From Streptococcus oralis (lineage in GTDB: Bacteria > Bacillota > Bacilli > Lactobacillales > Streptococcaceae): a DNA stretch of 45,826 nt. The stretch is from the NCBI RefSeq assembly GCF_001075875.1, contig NZ_JUOS01000130.1, forward strand, positions 1-45,826, in the 5' to 3' direction. Each line of letters opens with the position of its first letter. The stretch's first letter is position 1. Below, piece by piece: positions 31,181 to 40,043 of this stretch. The notes under the pieces are model-generated. The model worked only from the letters and a program-made list of their open reading frames with translations. It did no database searches and was not told the DNA's origin. The translations under genes and the position numbers were made by a program.

Positions 31181-33235
31181 TTAATTTCTGCGAACTAATT
31201 CCATCATATCATAAGGCAGTGTGTTGGCTGATTCTTTTAGAGAATAAGTTTCTAGGTTGTTCACATTTTGTCTCAGTTTTTTAGCATACTGGGCTGAAAT
31301 AAGTTTTTGTTTCTCGTATTCAAAGATAGACTTACGTTCTAGATAGTAGCCTCTCAACATTTCGTCGATATTATTGGGTTTGATACGATTGATAACCCGT
31401 TCTACAAAGGCACCACTGGTAATATGACTGGTTTCACGGAGACGCGATTCCTGCATGAAGCTGATCAGAGAACTCTTATAAATCCCTTTGAGGTTTTCTA
31501 AACTTTCGATGATGATTTCAGTGTTGGCTAGGTAGAGTTCTGCAATCTGATCATAATCGATGGCTAGTAGTCTTTGATTTCCCTTGTCTCTCCAAGAACG
31601 GAAGGTTTTTCCAAATGTGAGCAATTCATGAAGGAGAAAACGCACAATCCGGATAGAAACAAGGAAGTAGTAGGTTAGGCGAGAAGCAAAGTTTCGCTTA
31701 ATATTGTTCTCCATGCTTTTCAAGTACCGTTGATAAACACGATAACCTCTTTCACTGATTTTGCCTTCTTCATAGGCCTGTTCCAAACCATCGTTCTCGA
31801 TACTGAGAATCAAAAGTTTAAGAGCTTCCCAGTCTTCCTGAATTTCTTTGTTTTCTTGACTAAGAATAAGATTTTCAATACGTCCATGATAATTGTCAAT
31901 AGCTGCATAGAGTGGAACCTTGTTTTTAGTATGTTCCAAATCTCTCTCTAACTCCATGGCAACATCATTTAGGATAGCGATGTGCATGAGATGATCCTTA
32001 GATGGCTCTTGCTTTTCAGAAAGATGTGGCAAGACCAATAAACCAGTAAGAAAACTGACCAGGGTTACACCAGCTACGAGGAAGAGAAGGAGCGGATATT
32101 CCTGCTCTAAGTTAGACGGTATCAAGAGGATAGTAGCAATAGAAACTGTTCCCTTAACTCCAGAAAATGTTAGAAGGAGCATATCTTTGACATACTTGTG
32201 GAGACTTTTTTGAAGTTTCTTTATTCGAAACGCGTAAAAGCCGTAAATCATCACAAAGCGGATGGCAAAGAGTAGGAAGGTTAAAAGAAAGACTGTGACG
32301 AGAAGAAGCACATTGTTATAAAAAGCACTCTTAAGAATCGGCTCCGCAATCATTTCCAGTTCCATTCCTAACAGTACGAAGACAGAACCATTGAGCATAA
32401 AGGTTACAGTGTGCCAAACGGTTTCAGTCACTGTATCCACTTGAGCTTCGAGAAGATTTATCTTTTTAAAGCGACTGGCTTTTAAAATACCAGCGACAAC
32501 GACTGCGATAATTCCAGAAACGTGAATCTCTTCAGCTATGAAGAATGTTAAAAGTGGTAAACTGAGATCTAACAGAAGTTCACTGGCTATATCAGTAGCT
32601 CGAACACTGAGTAGAAAAGTATGGAGGAAACGATTGATTAAGGCTGTTATAAAGCCGACTGCAAACCCTCCAACGATGGAAATAGCTAGGGAAATTCCTG
32701 CTTGAGCGATTGAAAAGGTTCCCGTTGTCCATGCGATGAGAGCAACACGAAAGGCAATTAGCCCAGAAGCATCATTAAGGAGTCCTTCCCCTTTTAAGAT
32801 ATTTGAAATTCGTTTTGGAAATGTAAATCGTTCAGAAAGGGAAGCAAAGGCAACCAGGTCAGTAGGACCAAGTGCAGCTCCGACTGCAACGCAAGCAGCT
32901 AATGGTAAGCCAATCCAAAGGACATGGGCAAGGCCTCCCATACTCAATGTTGATACAAAGATAACAGGGAAAATAAGGTATAGAACAATTTTCCAGTGTT
33001 TTAATATAGAGGTTACATCTGCTTCTTGAGCCTCGCGAAAGAGGAGCGGGCCGATTACCAAAGCTAGAAACAACTCAGTGTCTAGGTGATACTGGTTATT
33101 CGGTAAGCACAGACCAATCCCAATCCCCAGCAAAATCTGAATCAGGGGCATGGGTAAAAAGGGAAGCAGTTTATTGGTCGTACTAGAAACAATGAGAACA
33201 AGTAAAAATATCAAGAGATAAAACAGTAAATCCAT
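31181..33235 (-). CDS. Na+(K+)/H+ antiporter, CPA1 (NhaP-like)
   Basis: The 684-residue protein has about 12-13 membrane helices in residues 1-410, with the CPA1 hallmarks GPTDLVAFASLSERF and EGLLNDASGLIAF that hold the ion-binding Asp residues. A hydrophilic cytosolic domain (about 420-684) is rich in helices and probably regulates exchange. It exports Na+ or K+ in return for protons, supporting pH and salt tolerance. AAGGAGG stands before the ATG. It is the upstream gene of the antiporter-yihY pair and follows the short 84-residue ORF by 11 bases. Confidence 0.88.
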   Translation of the reverse strand: MDLLFYLLIFLLVLIVSSTTNKLLPFLPMPLIQILLGIGIGLCLPNNQYHLDTELFLALVIGPLLFREAQEADVTSILKHWKIVLYLIFPVIFVSTLSMGGLAHVLWIGLPLAACVAVGAALGPTDLVAFASLSERFTFPKRISNILKGEGLLNDASGLIAFRVALIAWTTGTFSIAQAGISLAISIVGGFAVGFITALINRFLHTFLLSVRATDIASELLLDLSLPLLTFFIAEEIHVSGIIAVVVAGILKASRFKKINLLEAQVDTVTETVWHTVTFMLNGSVFVLLGMELEMIAEPILKSAFYNNVLLLVTVFLLTFLLFAIRFVMIYGFYAFRIKKLQKSLHKYVKDMLLLTFSGVKGTVSIATILLIPSNLEQEYPLLLFLVAGVTLVSFLTGLLVLPHLSEKQEPSKDHLMHIAILNDVAMELERDLEHTKNKVPLYAAIDNYHGRIENLILSQENKEIQEDWEALKLLILSIENDGLEQAYEEGKISERGYRVYQRYLKSMENNIKRNFASRLTYYFLVSIRIVRFLLHELLTFGKTFRSWRDKGNQRLLAIDYDQIAELYLANTEIIIESLENLKGIYKSSLISFMQESRLRETSHITSGAFVERVINRIKPNNIDEMLRGYYLERKSIFEYEKQKLISAQYAKKLRQNVNNLETYSLKESANTLPYDMMELVRRN

Positions 33236-33246
33236 CTTCTACCTCC

Positions 33247-33501
33247 TTATTTTTGTTTTCGACAAGCTTCAAAAAGTTCCTTTTGTTCTTGGATTTTTTG
33301 ATCAATCTTCGAGCAATCCTTGTGCTCAATTTTCTTTTGACAGCGCTCCATTTCAAGTGTTATCATTTTTTTCTTGATTTTTAACATCTTCTTGCTCATA
33401 TGAGCTTCATCTAACATACCAACTGCTCGTTCATGTTGGGTTGATTCAACGAATTTTTGGCGAAGACCTTCTATTTTATCTCGTAGGTATTGTTTATCCA
33501 T
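33247..33501 (-). CDS. Small coiled-coil protein
   Basis: The 84-residue charged protein is almost wholly helical (KMLKIKKKMITLEMERCQKK, KIDQKIQEQKELFEACRKQK). It overlaps the end of mnmM by 8 bases and is therefore translationally linked to it, with the antiporter gene close downstream. No family was recognised. Two Cys residues lie in regularly spaced helical positions (ERCQKK, HKDCSK), which may be chance. Confidence 0.6.
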   Translation of the reverse strand: MDKQYLRDKIEGLRQKFVESTQHERAVGMLDEAHMSKKMLKIKKKMITLEMERCQKKIEHKDCSKIDQKIQEQKELFEACRKQK

Positions 33502-34051
33502 GGCGATACCTTTCTAATTTTTCAATCATGACTAAAAACGGTGGATTGTTGATTTGGTTGAGAGTGCGATAGATCGTAGCAGTATATTCTTGTTGTGGTA
33601 AGTGACTGACAAAATCCATGACTGCATCCCGTTCTATATCTCCGCCTTCATGCCCGTAATAAATCATGATGGCTATTCGTCCACCCTTAACAAGCAATTG
33701 ACAGAGTTTGTCTAGTGCCTCAAGGGTTGTATGGGGTTGAGTGATAATGCTTTTATCAGCAGAAGGAAGATAACCTAGATTAAAGATAGCTGCCTTGACT
33801 TCGCCTACAAATTGGTCCACAGTCTCATGGCCTTGTAGGATTAATTCTGCATTGGCCAAACCAGCTTCTTGTAGGCGTTGACTAGTTTTTTCCAGAGCTT
33901 GTTCCTGTATATCGAAAGCATAGACTTGTTTAGCTAACTGAGCTAGAAAAAGGGTATCATGGCCATTTCCCATGGTCGCATCAACGACAATATCCTCTTG
34001 GGTGATGACTTGGGCAAGAAAATCATGCGCCATTTCAAGTGGTCTTTTCAT
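33494..34051 (-). CDS. mnmM: tRNA 5-aminomethyl-2-thiouridine methyltransferase (YtqB family)
   Basis: The 185-residue SAM methyltransferase begins MKRPLEMAHDFLAQV and has motif I VVDATMGNGHDTLFLA, then NLGYLPSADKS and GGRIAIMIYYGHEGG, the pattern of the YtqB family. In Gram-positive bacteria lacking MnmC it was reported to methylate nm5s2U34 to mnm5s2U34 in tRNAs for Lys, Glu and Gln. Its neighbour encodes the YtqA/MnmL radical-SAM enzyme, reported to act in the same pathway, and the two genes overlap by 17 bases. An AGGAG lies before the ATG. The pathway role is taken from family knowledge. Confidence 0.82.
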   Translation of the reverse strand: MKRPLEMAHDFLAQVITQEDIVVDATMGNGHDTLFLAQLAKQVYAFDIQEQALEKTSQRLQEAGLANAELILQGHETVDQFVGEVKAAIFNLGYLPSADKSIITQPHTTLEALDKLCQLLVKGGRIAIMIYYGHEGGDIERDAVMDFVSHLPQQEYTATIYRTLNQINNPPFLVMIEKLERYRHG

Positions 34052-34982
34052 TCATAAACTCCTGTTTTACAGCCTTGCATCCTTGGACGCTACCGCGTCG
34101 TCTCATTTCAGCCTCAATGCTATTTAGAACTTCCCATTTATTGAGACTCCACATAGGACCAATCAACATATCCCTAGGCGCATCACCCGTAATCCGATGG
34201 ATAACGATATGCTTGGGAATAATTTCTAGTTGATCACAGATGACCTTGACATATTCATCCTGACTCATGAGTTGCAAACGACCTTCATGATAATCCCTTT
34301 GCATCCGAGTATTGGTCATGAGGTGAAGTAGGTGAAGTTTAATCCCTTGGATATCATTGTCCCTTACACAACGCCGAACGTTTTCCACCATCATTTCATG
34401 AGTTTCACCTGGCAAACCATTGATCAAATGGGCAACAATCTCGATTTTAGGATATTTTCTCAAGCGCTTGACAGTCTCCACGTAGAGTTCATAGGAGTGG
34501 GCGCGGTTAATCAATTCTGAAGTTTCTTCGTAAGTAGTTTGTAAGCCTAACTCTACGGTAACATGCATTCGCTCTGATAATTCTGCCAAGTATTCAATTG
34601 TTTCATCAGGAAGGCAATCTGGTCGAGTTCCAATATTGATGCCAACTACACCTGGTTCATTGATAGCTTGTTCATAGCGTTCGCGAATCACTTCCAGCTT
34701 TTCATGTGTATTGGTAAAATTTTGGAAGTAAACCAAATACTTTTTAACATCTGGCCACTTACGGTGCATAAAGTCAATTTCCTTATAGAATTGCTCGCGA
34801 ATAGGAGCATCAGGAGCAACGATTGCATCTCCAGAACCAGAAACCGTACAAAAAGTACAGCCCCCATGTGCTACAGTTCCATCGCGATTGGGACAATCAA
34901 AGCCAGCATCAATAGGGACTTTAAAAGTCTTTTCTCCAAATAAATTTCGATAGTAATCATTCAAGGTATTATACGATTTCAT
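34035..34982 (-). CDS. mnmL: Radical-SAM tRNA-modification protein (YtqA/TIGR01212)
   Basis: The 315-residue protein starts at the ATG at 34982 (MKSYNTLNDYYRNLFGEKTF) and contains the cluster motif CPNRDGTVAHGGCTFC, three Cys residues for a 4Fe-4S cluster. GINIGTRPDCLPDETI and VELGLQTTYEETSELINR, typical of the Elp3-like YtqA family, follow. A longer in-frame start at 35027 would run through the promoter and is rejected. In the proposed pathway it converts carboxymethylaminomethyl to aminomethyl uridine before MnmM acts. The TATAAT lies only 7 bases before the ATG, so the message may lack a leader. Confidence 0.82.
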   Translation of the reverse strand: MKSYNTLNDYYRNLFGEKTFKVPIDAGFDCPNRDGTVAHGGCTFCTVSGSGDAIVAPDAPIREQFYKEIDFMHRKWPDVKKYLVYFQNFTNTHEKLEVIRERYEQAINEPGVVGINIGTRPDCLPDETIEYLAELSERMHVTVELGLQTTYEETSELINRAHSYELYVETVKRLRKYPKIEIVAHLINGLPGETHEMMVENVRRCVRDNDIQGIKLHLLHLMTNTRMQRDYHEGRLQLMSQDEYVKVICDQLEIIPKHIVIHRITGDAPRDMLIGPMWSLNKWEVLNSIEAEMRRRGSVQGCKAVKQEFMNEKTT

Positions 34983-34989
34983 AGCTAAT

Positions 34990-35018
34990 ATTATATCAGA
35001 AAAGACCCGCAAACTCAA
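34990..35018 (-). promoter_or_regulatory. Promoter of mnmL-mnmM
   Basis: On the minus strand TTGAGT (35018-35013) and TATAAT (34995-34990) are 17 bases apart. Only seven bases separate the -10 from the ATG at 34982, so transcription should begin at or next to the start codon. Confidence 0.75.
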
Positions 35019-35079
35019 AGTCAGCAAATAAGTGAGAGATATTGAAATGATTGGACAGAAAATTTTTTTAAAAAAAGCC

Positions 35080-35107
35080 TTTACAAAAAAATAAAAAGTG
35101 GTATAAT
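35080..35107 (+). promoter_or_regulatory. Promoter of ptsG
   Basis: TTTACA (35080-35085) and TATAAT (35102-35107) are 16 bases apart. TSS is expected near 35114, just before the operator palindrome. Confidence 0.8.
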
Positions 35108-35121
35108 TAAGTCACAAACAA

Positions 35122-35148
35122 GTGCAAACGTTTTCGTAAAACGTTTGC
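35122..35148. promoter_or_regulatory. cre-like palindrome (CcpA/LacI-family operator) in the ptsG leader
   Basis: GCAAACGTTTT (35124-35134) and AAAACGTTTGC (35138-35148) are perfect 11-base arms around CGT. Reading TGCAAACGTTTTCG fits the cre consensus except at its last base, and the other strand contains a similar half. It lies downstream of the promoter, so binding would act as a roadblock, and the RNA could also fold into a hairpin. Confidence 0.65.
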
Positions 35149-35173
35149 CTAATAAATATAAAAGGAGATTTGA

Positions 35174-37360
35174 ATGATGAAAGATACATTCAAAAATGTC
35201 TTGTCTTTCGAATTTTGGCAGAAATTCGGTAAGGCTCTAATGGTGGTTATCGCTGTTATGCCAGCGGCTGGATTGATGATTTCAATCGGTAAGTCACTTG
35301 CAATGATTGACCCAAACCTTGCTCCCCTAGTTATTACTGGTGGCGTACTAGAGCAAATTGGTTGGGGAGTTATCGGTAACCTTCATATTTTGTTTGCCCT
35401 CGCTATTGGAGGAAGTTGGGCTAAAGAACGTGCTGGTGGTGCTTTTGCGGCAGGTCTTGCATTTATCCTTATTAACCGTATCACTGGTACAATCTTCGGT
35501 GTATCAGGGGATATGTTGAAAGATCCTAACGCTATGGTTTCAACAATCTTTGGTGGATCTATCAAGGTTGCTGATTACTTCATTAGTGTACTTGAGTCAC
35601 CAGCCCTTAACATGGGGGTATTTGTAGGGATTATCTCAGGTTTTGTTGGAGCGACTGCATTTAACAAATACTATAATTTCCGTAAACTTCCTGATGCCCT
35701 TTCATTCTTTAACGGGAAACGTTTTGTACCATTTGTAGTTATTCTTCGCTCAGCAATCGCTGCAATTCTTCTTTCAGCTTTCTGGCCAGTTGTTCAAACA
35801 GGTATCAACAACTTCGGTATCTGGATTGCTAATTCACAAGAAACAGCACCAGTTCTTGCACCATTCTTGTATGGTACTTTGGAACGCTTGCTCTTGCCAT
35901 TTGGTCTTCACCATATGTTGACTATCCCAATGAACTATACAGCTCTTGGTGGTACTTACGATATTTTAACTGGTGCAGCAAAAGGCACTCAAGTATTTGG
36001 ACAAGATCCACTTTGGCTTGCATGGGTAACAGACCTTGTAAACCTTAAAGGTACTGATGCTAGTCAATACCAAACATTGCTAGATACAGTTCATCCAGCT
36101 CGTTTCAAAGTTGGACAAATGATTGGTTCATTCGGTATTTTGATGGGTGTGGCTGCTGCTATTTACCGTAATGTTGAAGCAGACAAGAAACACCAATACA
36201 AAGGTATGATGATTGCGACAGCTCTTGCAACTTTCTTGACTGGTGTTACTGAGCCAATTGAATATATGTTCATGTTCGTTGCAACACCTCTTTACCTTGT
36301 CTACGCTGTTGTTCAAGGTGCTGCCTTTGCTATGGCTGATATTGTTCACCTTCGTGTGCACTCATTCGGTTCAATTGAATTCTTGACTCGTACTCCACTA
36401 GCTATCAATGCTGGTCTTGGTATGGATATCATTAACTTTATCTGGGTAACAGCACTATTTGCAGTTATCATGTACTTTATCGCCAACTTCATGATTCAAA
36501 AATTCAACTATGCTACTCCAGGACGTAACGGAAACTACGAAACTGCTGAAGGTTCATCAGAATCTGCTGCTTCTGGTGAGTCAAAAGTTGCAGAAGCTTC
36601 TCAAGCTGTTAACATCATTAACCTTCTTGGTGGACGTGCTAACATCGTTGATGTGGACGCATGTATGACTCGCCTTCGTGTTACTGTAAAAGACGCTGAA
36701 AAAGTTGGAACAGAGGAACAATGGAAAGCTGAAGGAGCTATGGGACTTGTCATGAAAGGACAAGGTGTCCAAGCTATCTACGGACCTAAAGCTGACGTTT
36801 TGAAATCAGATATTCAAGACCTTCTTGACTCAGGTGAAGTGATTCCTGAAACTCTTCCAAGTCAAAAGGCAGCAGCTCAACAAGATGCTGTTGTATACAA
36901 AGGTGTGACTGAAGAAGTATACTCAGTTGCTGACGGTCAAGTGATTGAATTGGACCAAGTGAAGGATCCTGTATTCGCACAAAAAATGATGGGTGATGGA
37001 TTTGCAGTGGAACCAGCAAACGGAAACATTGTATCTCCAGTATCAGGTACTGTGTCAAGCATCTTCCCAACTAAACACGCTCTTGGTCTTGTAACTGAAG
37101 CAGGCCTTGAAGTACTTGTTCACATTGGTTTGGACACAGTAAGTCTTGAAGGAAAACCATTTACAGTTCGTGTTACTGAAGGACAACAGGTTGCTGCTGG
37201 TGATCTTCTTGTCACAGCTGACTTGGGTGCAATCCGTGAAGCTGGTCGTGAAACTACAACTGTGGTTGTCTTCACAAATGGTGACGCGATCAAATCAGTT
37301 AAATTAGAACAAACAGGTTCTCTTGCAGCTAAAACAGCAGTTGCAAAAGTAGAATTGTAA
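35174..37360 (+). CDS. ptsG: PTS glucose-family transporter, fused EIICBA
   Basis: The 728-residue protein takes up and phosphorylates glucose (or a closely related sugar) at the membrane. Its order is EIIC (about 1-440, ten or so helices, with LPFGLHHMLTIPMNYTALGG and TGVTEPIEYMFMF), EIIB (about 475-565, phosphorylated C497 in DACMTRLRV) and EIIA (about 585-728, H650 in VLVHIGLDTV). All three active sites are present, so only HPr is needed as phosphodonor. Two ATG codons are adjacent (35174 and 35177) behind AAAGGAGA. The cre-like palindrome in the leader implies catabolite control. Specificity for glucose is by family resemblance. Confidence 0.9.
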   Translation: MMKDTFKNVLSFEFWQKFGKALMVVIAVMPAAGLMISIGKSLAMIDPNLAPLVITGGVLEQIGWGVIGNLHILFALAIGGSWAKERAGGAFAAGLAFILINRITGTIFGVSGDMLKDPNAMVSTIFGGSIKVADYFISVLESPALNMGVFVGIISGFVGATAFNKYYNFRKLPDALSFFNGKRFVPFVVILRSAIAAILLSAFWPVVQTGINNFGIWIANSQETAPVLAPFLYGTLERLLLPFGLHHMLTIPMNYTALGGTYDILTGAAKGTQVFGQDPLWLAWVTDLVNLKGTDASQYQTLLDTVHPARFKVGQMIGSFGILMGVAAAIYRNVEADKKHQYKGMMIATALATFLTGVTEPIEYMFMFVATPLYLVYAVVQGAAFAMADIVHLRVHSFGSIEFLTRTPLAINAGLGMDIINFIWVTALFAVIMYFIANFMIQKFNYATPGRNGNYETAEGSSESAASGESKVAEASQAVNIINLLGGRANIVDVDACMTRLRVTVKDAEKVGTEEQWKAEGAMGLVMKGQGVQAIYGPKADVLKSDIQDLLDSGEVIPETLPSQKAAAQQDAVVYKGVTEEVYSVADGQVIELDQVKDPVFAQKMMGDGFAVEPANGNIVSPVSGTVSSIFPTKHALGLVTEAGLEVLVHIGLDTVSLEGKPFTVRVTEGQQVAAGDLLVTADLGAIREAGRETTTVVVFTNGDAIKSVKLEQTGSLAAKTAVAKVEL

Positions 37361-37367
37361 TATTTAG

Positions 37368-37398
37368 GAGGTTGGAAGCTGTTTCCAACCTCTTGTTT
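37368..37398 (+). terminator. Hairpin after ptsG
   Basis: GAGGTTGGAA (37368-37377) and TTCCAACCTC (37383-37392) form a perfect 10-bp stem; the T-run is weak, so some read-through into the next gene is likely. Confidence 0.65.
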
Positions 37399-37411
37399 AT
37401 AGGAGAAAAGA

Positions 37412-38230
37412 ATGAAGTTTTTAACACTCAATACCCATAGTTGGATGGAAAAAGATCCTGAACAAAAGTTTCAACTTTTACTTCAAGATATTCTTGAAAA
37501 CAGTTATGATTTGATTTGTTTTCAGGAAATCAACCAAGAAATTACTTCGGCGCAAGTAGAAACAGGCCCACTTTATCAGCCATTACCATCGGCTGAGCCG
37601 ATTCATCAAGACCACTATGTGCGACTTTTGGTAGAGAAGTTGGCTGAGCATGGTCAAAACTATTATTGGACTTGGGCCTACAATCATATCGGTTATGATC
37701 GTTACCATGAAGGTGTTGCAATCCTATCTAAAACACCAATTGAAGCGCGTGAAATTTTGGTTTCAGATGTAGATGATCCAACAGACTATCACACTCGTCG
37801 AGTTGCTTTAGCAGAAACAGTAGTTGAAGGCAAAGAGCTTGCAGTTGCCAGTGTCCATCTCTCTTGGTGGGATAAAGGATTCCAAGAGGAATGGGCGCGC
37901 TTTGAAGCGGTTCTGAAAGAATTGAACAAGTCACTCTTACTAGCAGGTGATTTCAATAATCCTGCTGTTCAGGAAGGTTATCAAGCCATTCTAGCTAGTC
38001 CACTAGTCTTACAAGATGCATATGAAGTTGCAAAAGAAAGAAGTGGAAGCTTTACCGTTCCGCCTGAAATTGATGGTTGGAAGGGGAACAGCGAACCACT
38101 TCGAATTGATTATGTCTTTACGACAAAGGATATGCAGGTAGAAAATCTTCACGTCGTCTTTGATGGTAAAAACAGTCCACAGGTGAGCGATCATTATGGT
38201 CTCCAAGCAGAACTAGCTTGGAAAGACTAA
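37412..38230 (+). CDS. Endonuclease/exonuclease/phosphatase family protein
   Basis: The 272-residue protein has the DNase I-like metal-dependent fold: LTLNTHSW, CFQEIN with the catalytic Glu, ASVHLSWWD, LLAGDFNNP and the terminal IDYVFTT plus SDHYGLQ. These motifs supply the Mg ligands and the His pair. It has no signal peptide, so it acts inside the cell on a phosphodiester or phosphomonoester; whether on nucleic acid, lipid or sugar phosphate cannot be told. The gene follows ptsG at 51 bases and probably receives read-through from it. The family usually has 250-300 residues. Confidence 0.8.
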   Translation: MKFLTLNTHSWMEKDPEQKFQLLLQDILENSYDLICFQEINQEITSAQVETGPLYQPLPSAEPIHQDHYVRLLVEKLAEHGQNYYWTWAYNHIGYDRYHEGVAILSKTPIEAREILVSDVDDPTDYHTRRVALAETVVEGKELAVASVHLSWWDKGFQEEWARFEAVLKELNKSLLLAGDFNNPAVQEGYQAILASPLVLQDAYEVAKERSGSFTVPPEIDGWKGNSEPLRIDYVFTTKDMQVENLHVVFDGKNSPQVSDHYGLQAELAWKD

Positions 38231-38260
38231 ATAAGGTATTTTAGTAAAAACAAACCAGTC

Positions 38261-38290
38261 CCCCTTCTACTAGCAGAAGGGGTTGATTTA
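38261..38290 (+). terminator. Hairpin terminator
   Basis: CCCCTTCT (38261-38268) and AGAAGGGG (38275-38282) form an 8-bp stem, followed by TTGATTTATTT. Confidence 0.65.
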
Positions 38291-38379
38291 TTTAAGGAGT
38301 TAATATAGTTAAAGTTTTTTATTGAATAACTTGTAAAAAAAGATAAAATCCTTTAAAATAAAAAGTGTTGGAGGAATTT

Positions 38380-39105
38380 ATGATTGTAAATCAAATAAAG
38401 CGTATGATCCCGACGCTAAAGGTAAATAATAGAAATTTAAATGAATCATTTTATATTGAGACTTTGGGGATGAAACCCTTGCTTGAAGAGTCTGCATTTC
38501 TATCACTTGGAGACCAGTCAGGTATTGAAAAGTTAGTTTTAGAAGAATCACCAAGTATGAGAAGCCGTAAGGTTGAAGGGATTAAAAAATTAGCTAGACT
38601 ACTTGTAAAGGTAGAAAATGCATCTGAGATTGAAGCCTTACTAGCTAGAATGGAAAAACGTCCTCGCCTCTATAAAGGAAACAAGGGCTATGCTTTTGAG
38701 GTTCTTTCTCCGGAAGGAGATTGTGTCCTTATCCATGCGGAAGATGACATTAAAGATTTGAATAAAGTTGAGGAAGAAGTCACTTTTTCAAAAAATGAGA
38801 AAATGAGATATTTGACAGCCTTTGAAATCTCTGTGGAAGTCAACTTGCCAGAAAAGACAGCTAGTCTGCTTGAAAAAGAAGAAATCGAAAACCGACTAGC
38901 TTTTAATCAAGCTCAAGGTAGTGATTTGCTGGTTGAAAATAATGTAACTTGGGACTTGTCCATGTTGAAATTTCAAGTAGAGAATCTGGATCTTGCTGTA
39001 TTGCGTAAGCGTTTCGAAGAAGCTGGTTACTTTATTCCAAAATCTGAGAAGTTTTTCCTAAGTAAGGATGCCAACAACATCGAATTGTGGTTTGAAGAAG
39101 TATGA
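38380..39105 (+). CDS. cppA: CppA-family protein (VOC fold)
   Basis: The 241-residue protein starts at the ATG behind GGAGG. Its N-terminal half (MIVNQIKRMIPTLKVNNRNL, then FYIETLGMKPLLEESAFLSL) is a glyoxalase/VOC-like domain. The C-terminal half (about 140-241) is a second, CppA-type domain ending FFLSKDANNIELWFEEV. In pneumococcus CppA was described as a C3-degrading protein, although the fold resembles metal-binding enzymes and no secretion signal is present. The next gene overlaps its stop by 4 bases, so the two are translationally coupled. Confidence 0.8.
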   Translation: MIVNQIKRMIPTLKVNNRNLNESFYIETLGMKPLLEESAFLSLGDQSGIEKLVLEESPSMRSRKVEGIKKLARLLVKVENASEIEALLARMEKRPRLYKGNKGYAFEVLSPEGDCVLIHAEDDIKDLNKVEEEVTFSKNEKMRYLTAFEISVEVNLPEKTASLLEKEEIENRLAFNQAQGSDLLVENNVTWDLSMLKFQVENLDLAVLRKRFEEAGYFIPKSEKFFLSKDANNIELWFEEV

Positions 39106-40034
39106 AACAAGAAATCATTCAAAAAATAAAGCAACAAATTGAGGCAGGGATTTATCCTGGTGCCTCTTTTGCATATTATCAGGATGGCGCTTGGTCTGAT
39201 TGGTATCTAGGAGAAGCAAATCCAGAAATTGGCGAGCAGATTCGTGAGGGTTTGGTCTATGATTTGGCCAGTGTGAGTAAGGTTGTTGGAGTAGGAACTG
39301 TCTTAATCTTCTTGTGGAAGGAAGGTAAGATTGAGCTAGATAACTCCATAAGAGAGTATCTTCCAGAGGTGGATTATCCAGACATCACCCTTCGACAACT
39401 CCTAACTCATGGGACGGATTTAGATCCTTTTATCCCAAATAGGGATCAGCTTTCAGCTGACCAGCTAAGAAAAGCTATGTTTCATCTGAATCGACGTGAA
39501 AAGAGAGCCTTTCTTTACTCGGATGTGCACTTTCTCTTGCTGGGTTTTCTCTTGGAAAGTTACTTCAAGAAAGATTTAGACCAGATTTTACAGGAGCAAG
39601 TTTTGGATCCGTGGAAGATGGAAGAAACACAGTTTGGTCCAGTTAGTAGTGCTGTTCCAACGGTTCGTGGACAGAAAGCAGGAGTGGTCCATGATCCCAA
39701 AGCTCGATTGCTTGGAAAACATGCAGGTAGTGCAGGCTTGTTTTCAACAGTTCAGGATTTAAAAATCTTCTTAGAGCATTATTTGCAAGATGATTTTGCT
39801 GAAGGATTGAGTCAGAATTTTTCGGATCTGAGTGATAAAGAACGCTCATTGGCCTGGAATCTTGAAGGTGATTGGCTGGACCATACAGGCTATACTGGAA
39901 CCTTTATCATGTGGAATCGTAAGAAACAAGAAGCTGCTATCTTTTTATCCAATCGAACTTATGAAAAAGATGAGCGTGCTCAGTGGATATTGGATCGTAA
40001 TCAGGTCATGGACTTGATTCGAGAGGCAGACTAG
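39102..40034 (+). CDS. Serine hydrolase of the beta-lactamase/class C PBP fold
   Basis: The 310-residue protein has the S-x-x-K motif in LASVSKVVG, a Tyr motif in YSDVHFLLLG and a third motif HTGYTGT. It therefore belongs to the penicillin-recognising esterase/peptidase superfamily. There is no signal peptide or membrane anchor, which suggests a cytoplasmic esterase or amidase rather than a wall enzyme. It overlaps cppA by four bases and precedes an EamA exporter by nine bases, so the three form an operon. The substrate is unknown. Confidence 0.82.
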   Translation: MKQEIIQKIKQQIEAGIYPGASFAYYQDGAWSDWYLGEANPEIGEQIREGLVYDLASVSKVVGVGTVLIFLWKEGKIELDNSIREYLPEVDYPDITLRQLLTHGTDLDPFIPNRDQLSADQLRKAMFHLNRREKRAFLYSDVHFLLLGFLLESYFKKDLDQILQEQVLDPWKMEETQFGPVSSAVPTVRGQKAGVVHDPKARLLGKHAGSAGLFSTVQDLKIFLEHYLQDDFAEGLSQNFSDLSDKERSLAWNLEGDWLDHTGYTGTFIMWNRKKQEAAIFLSNRTYEKDERAQWILDRNQVMDLIREAD

Positions 40035-40043
40035 GGAGGAAGT

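Noticed and set aside
36128..36361. Minus-strand ORF opposite the ptsG EIIC region
   Set aside because: Shadow of a conserved gene in another frame; low-complexity His/Asn-rich translation.
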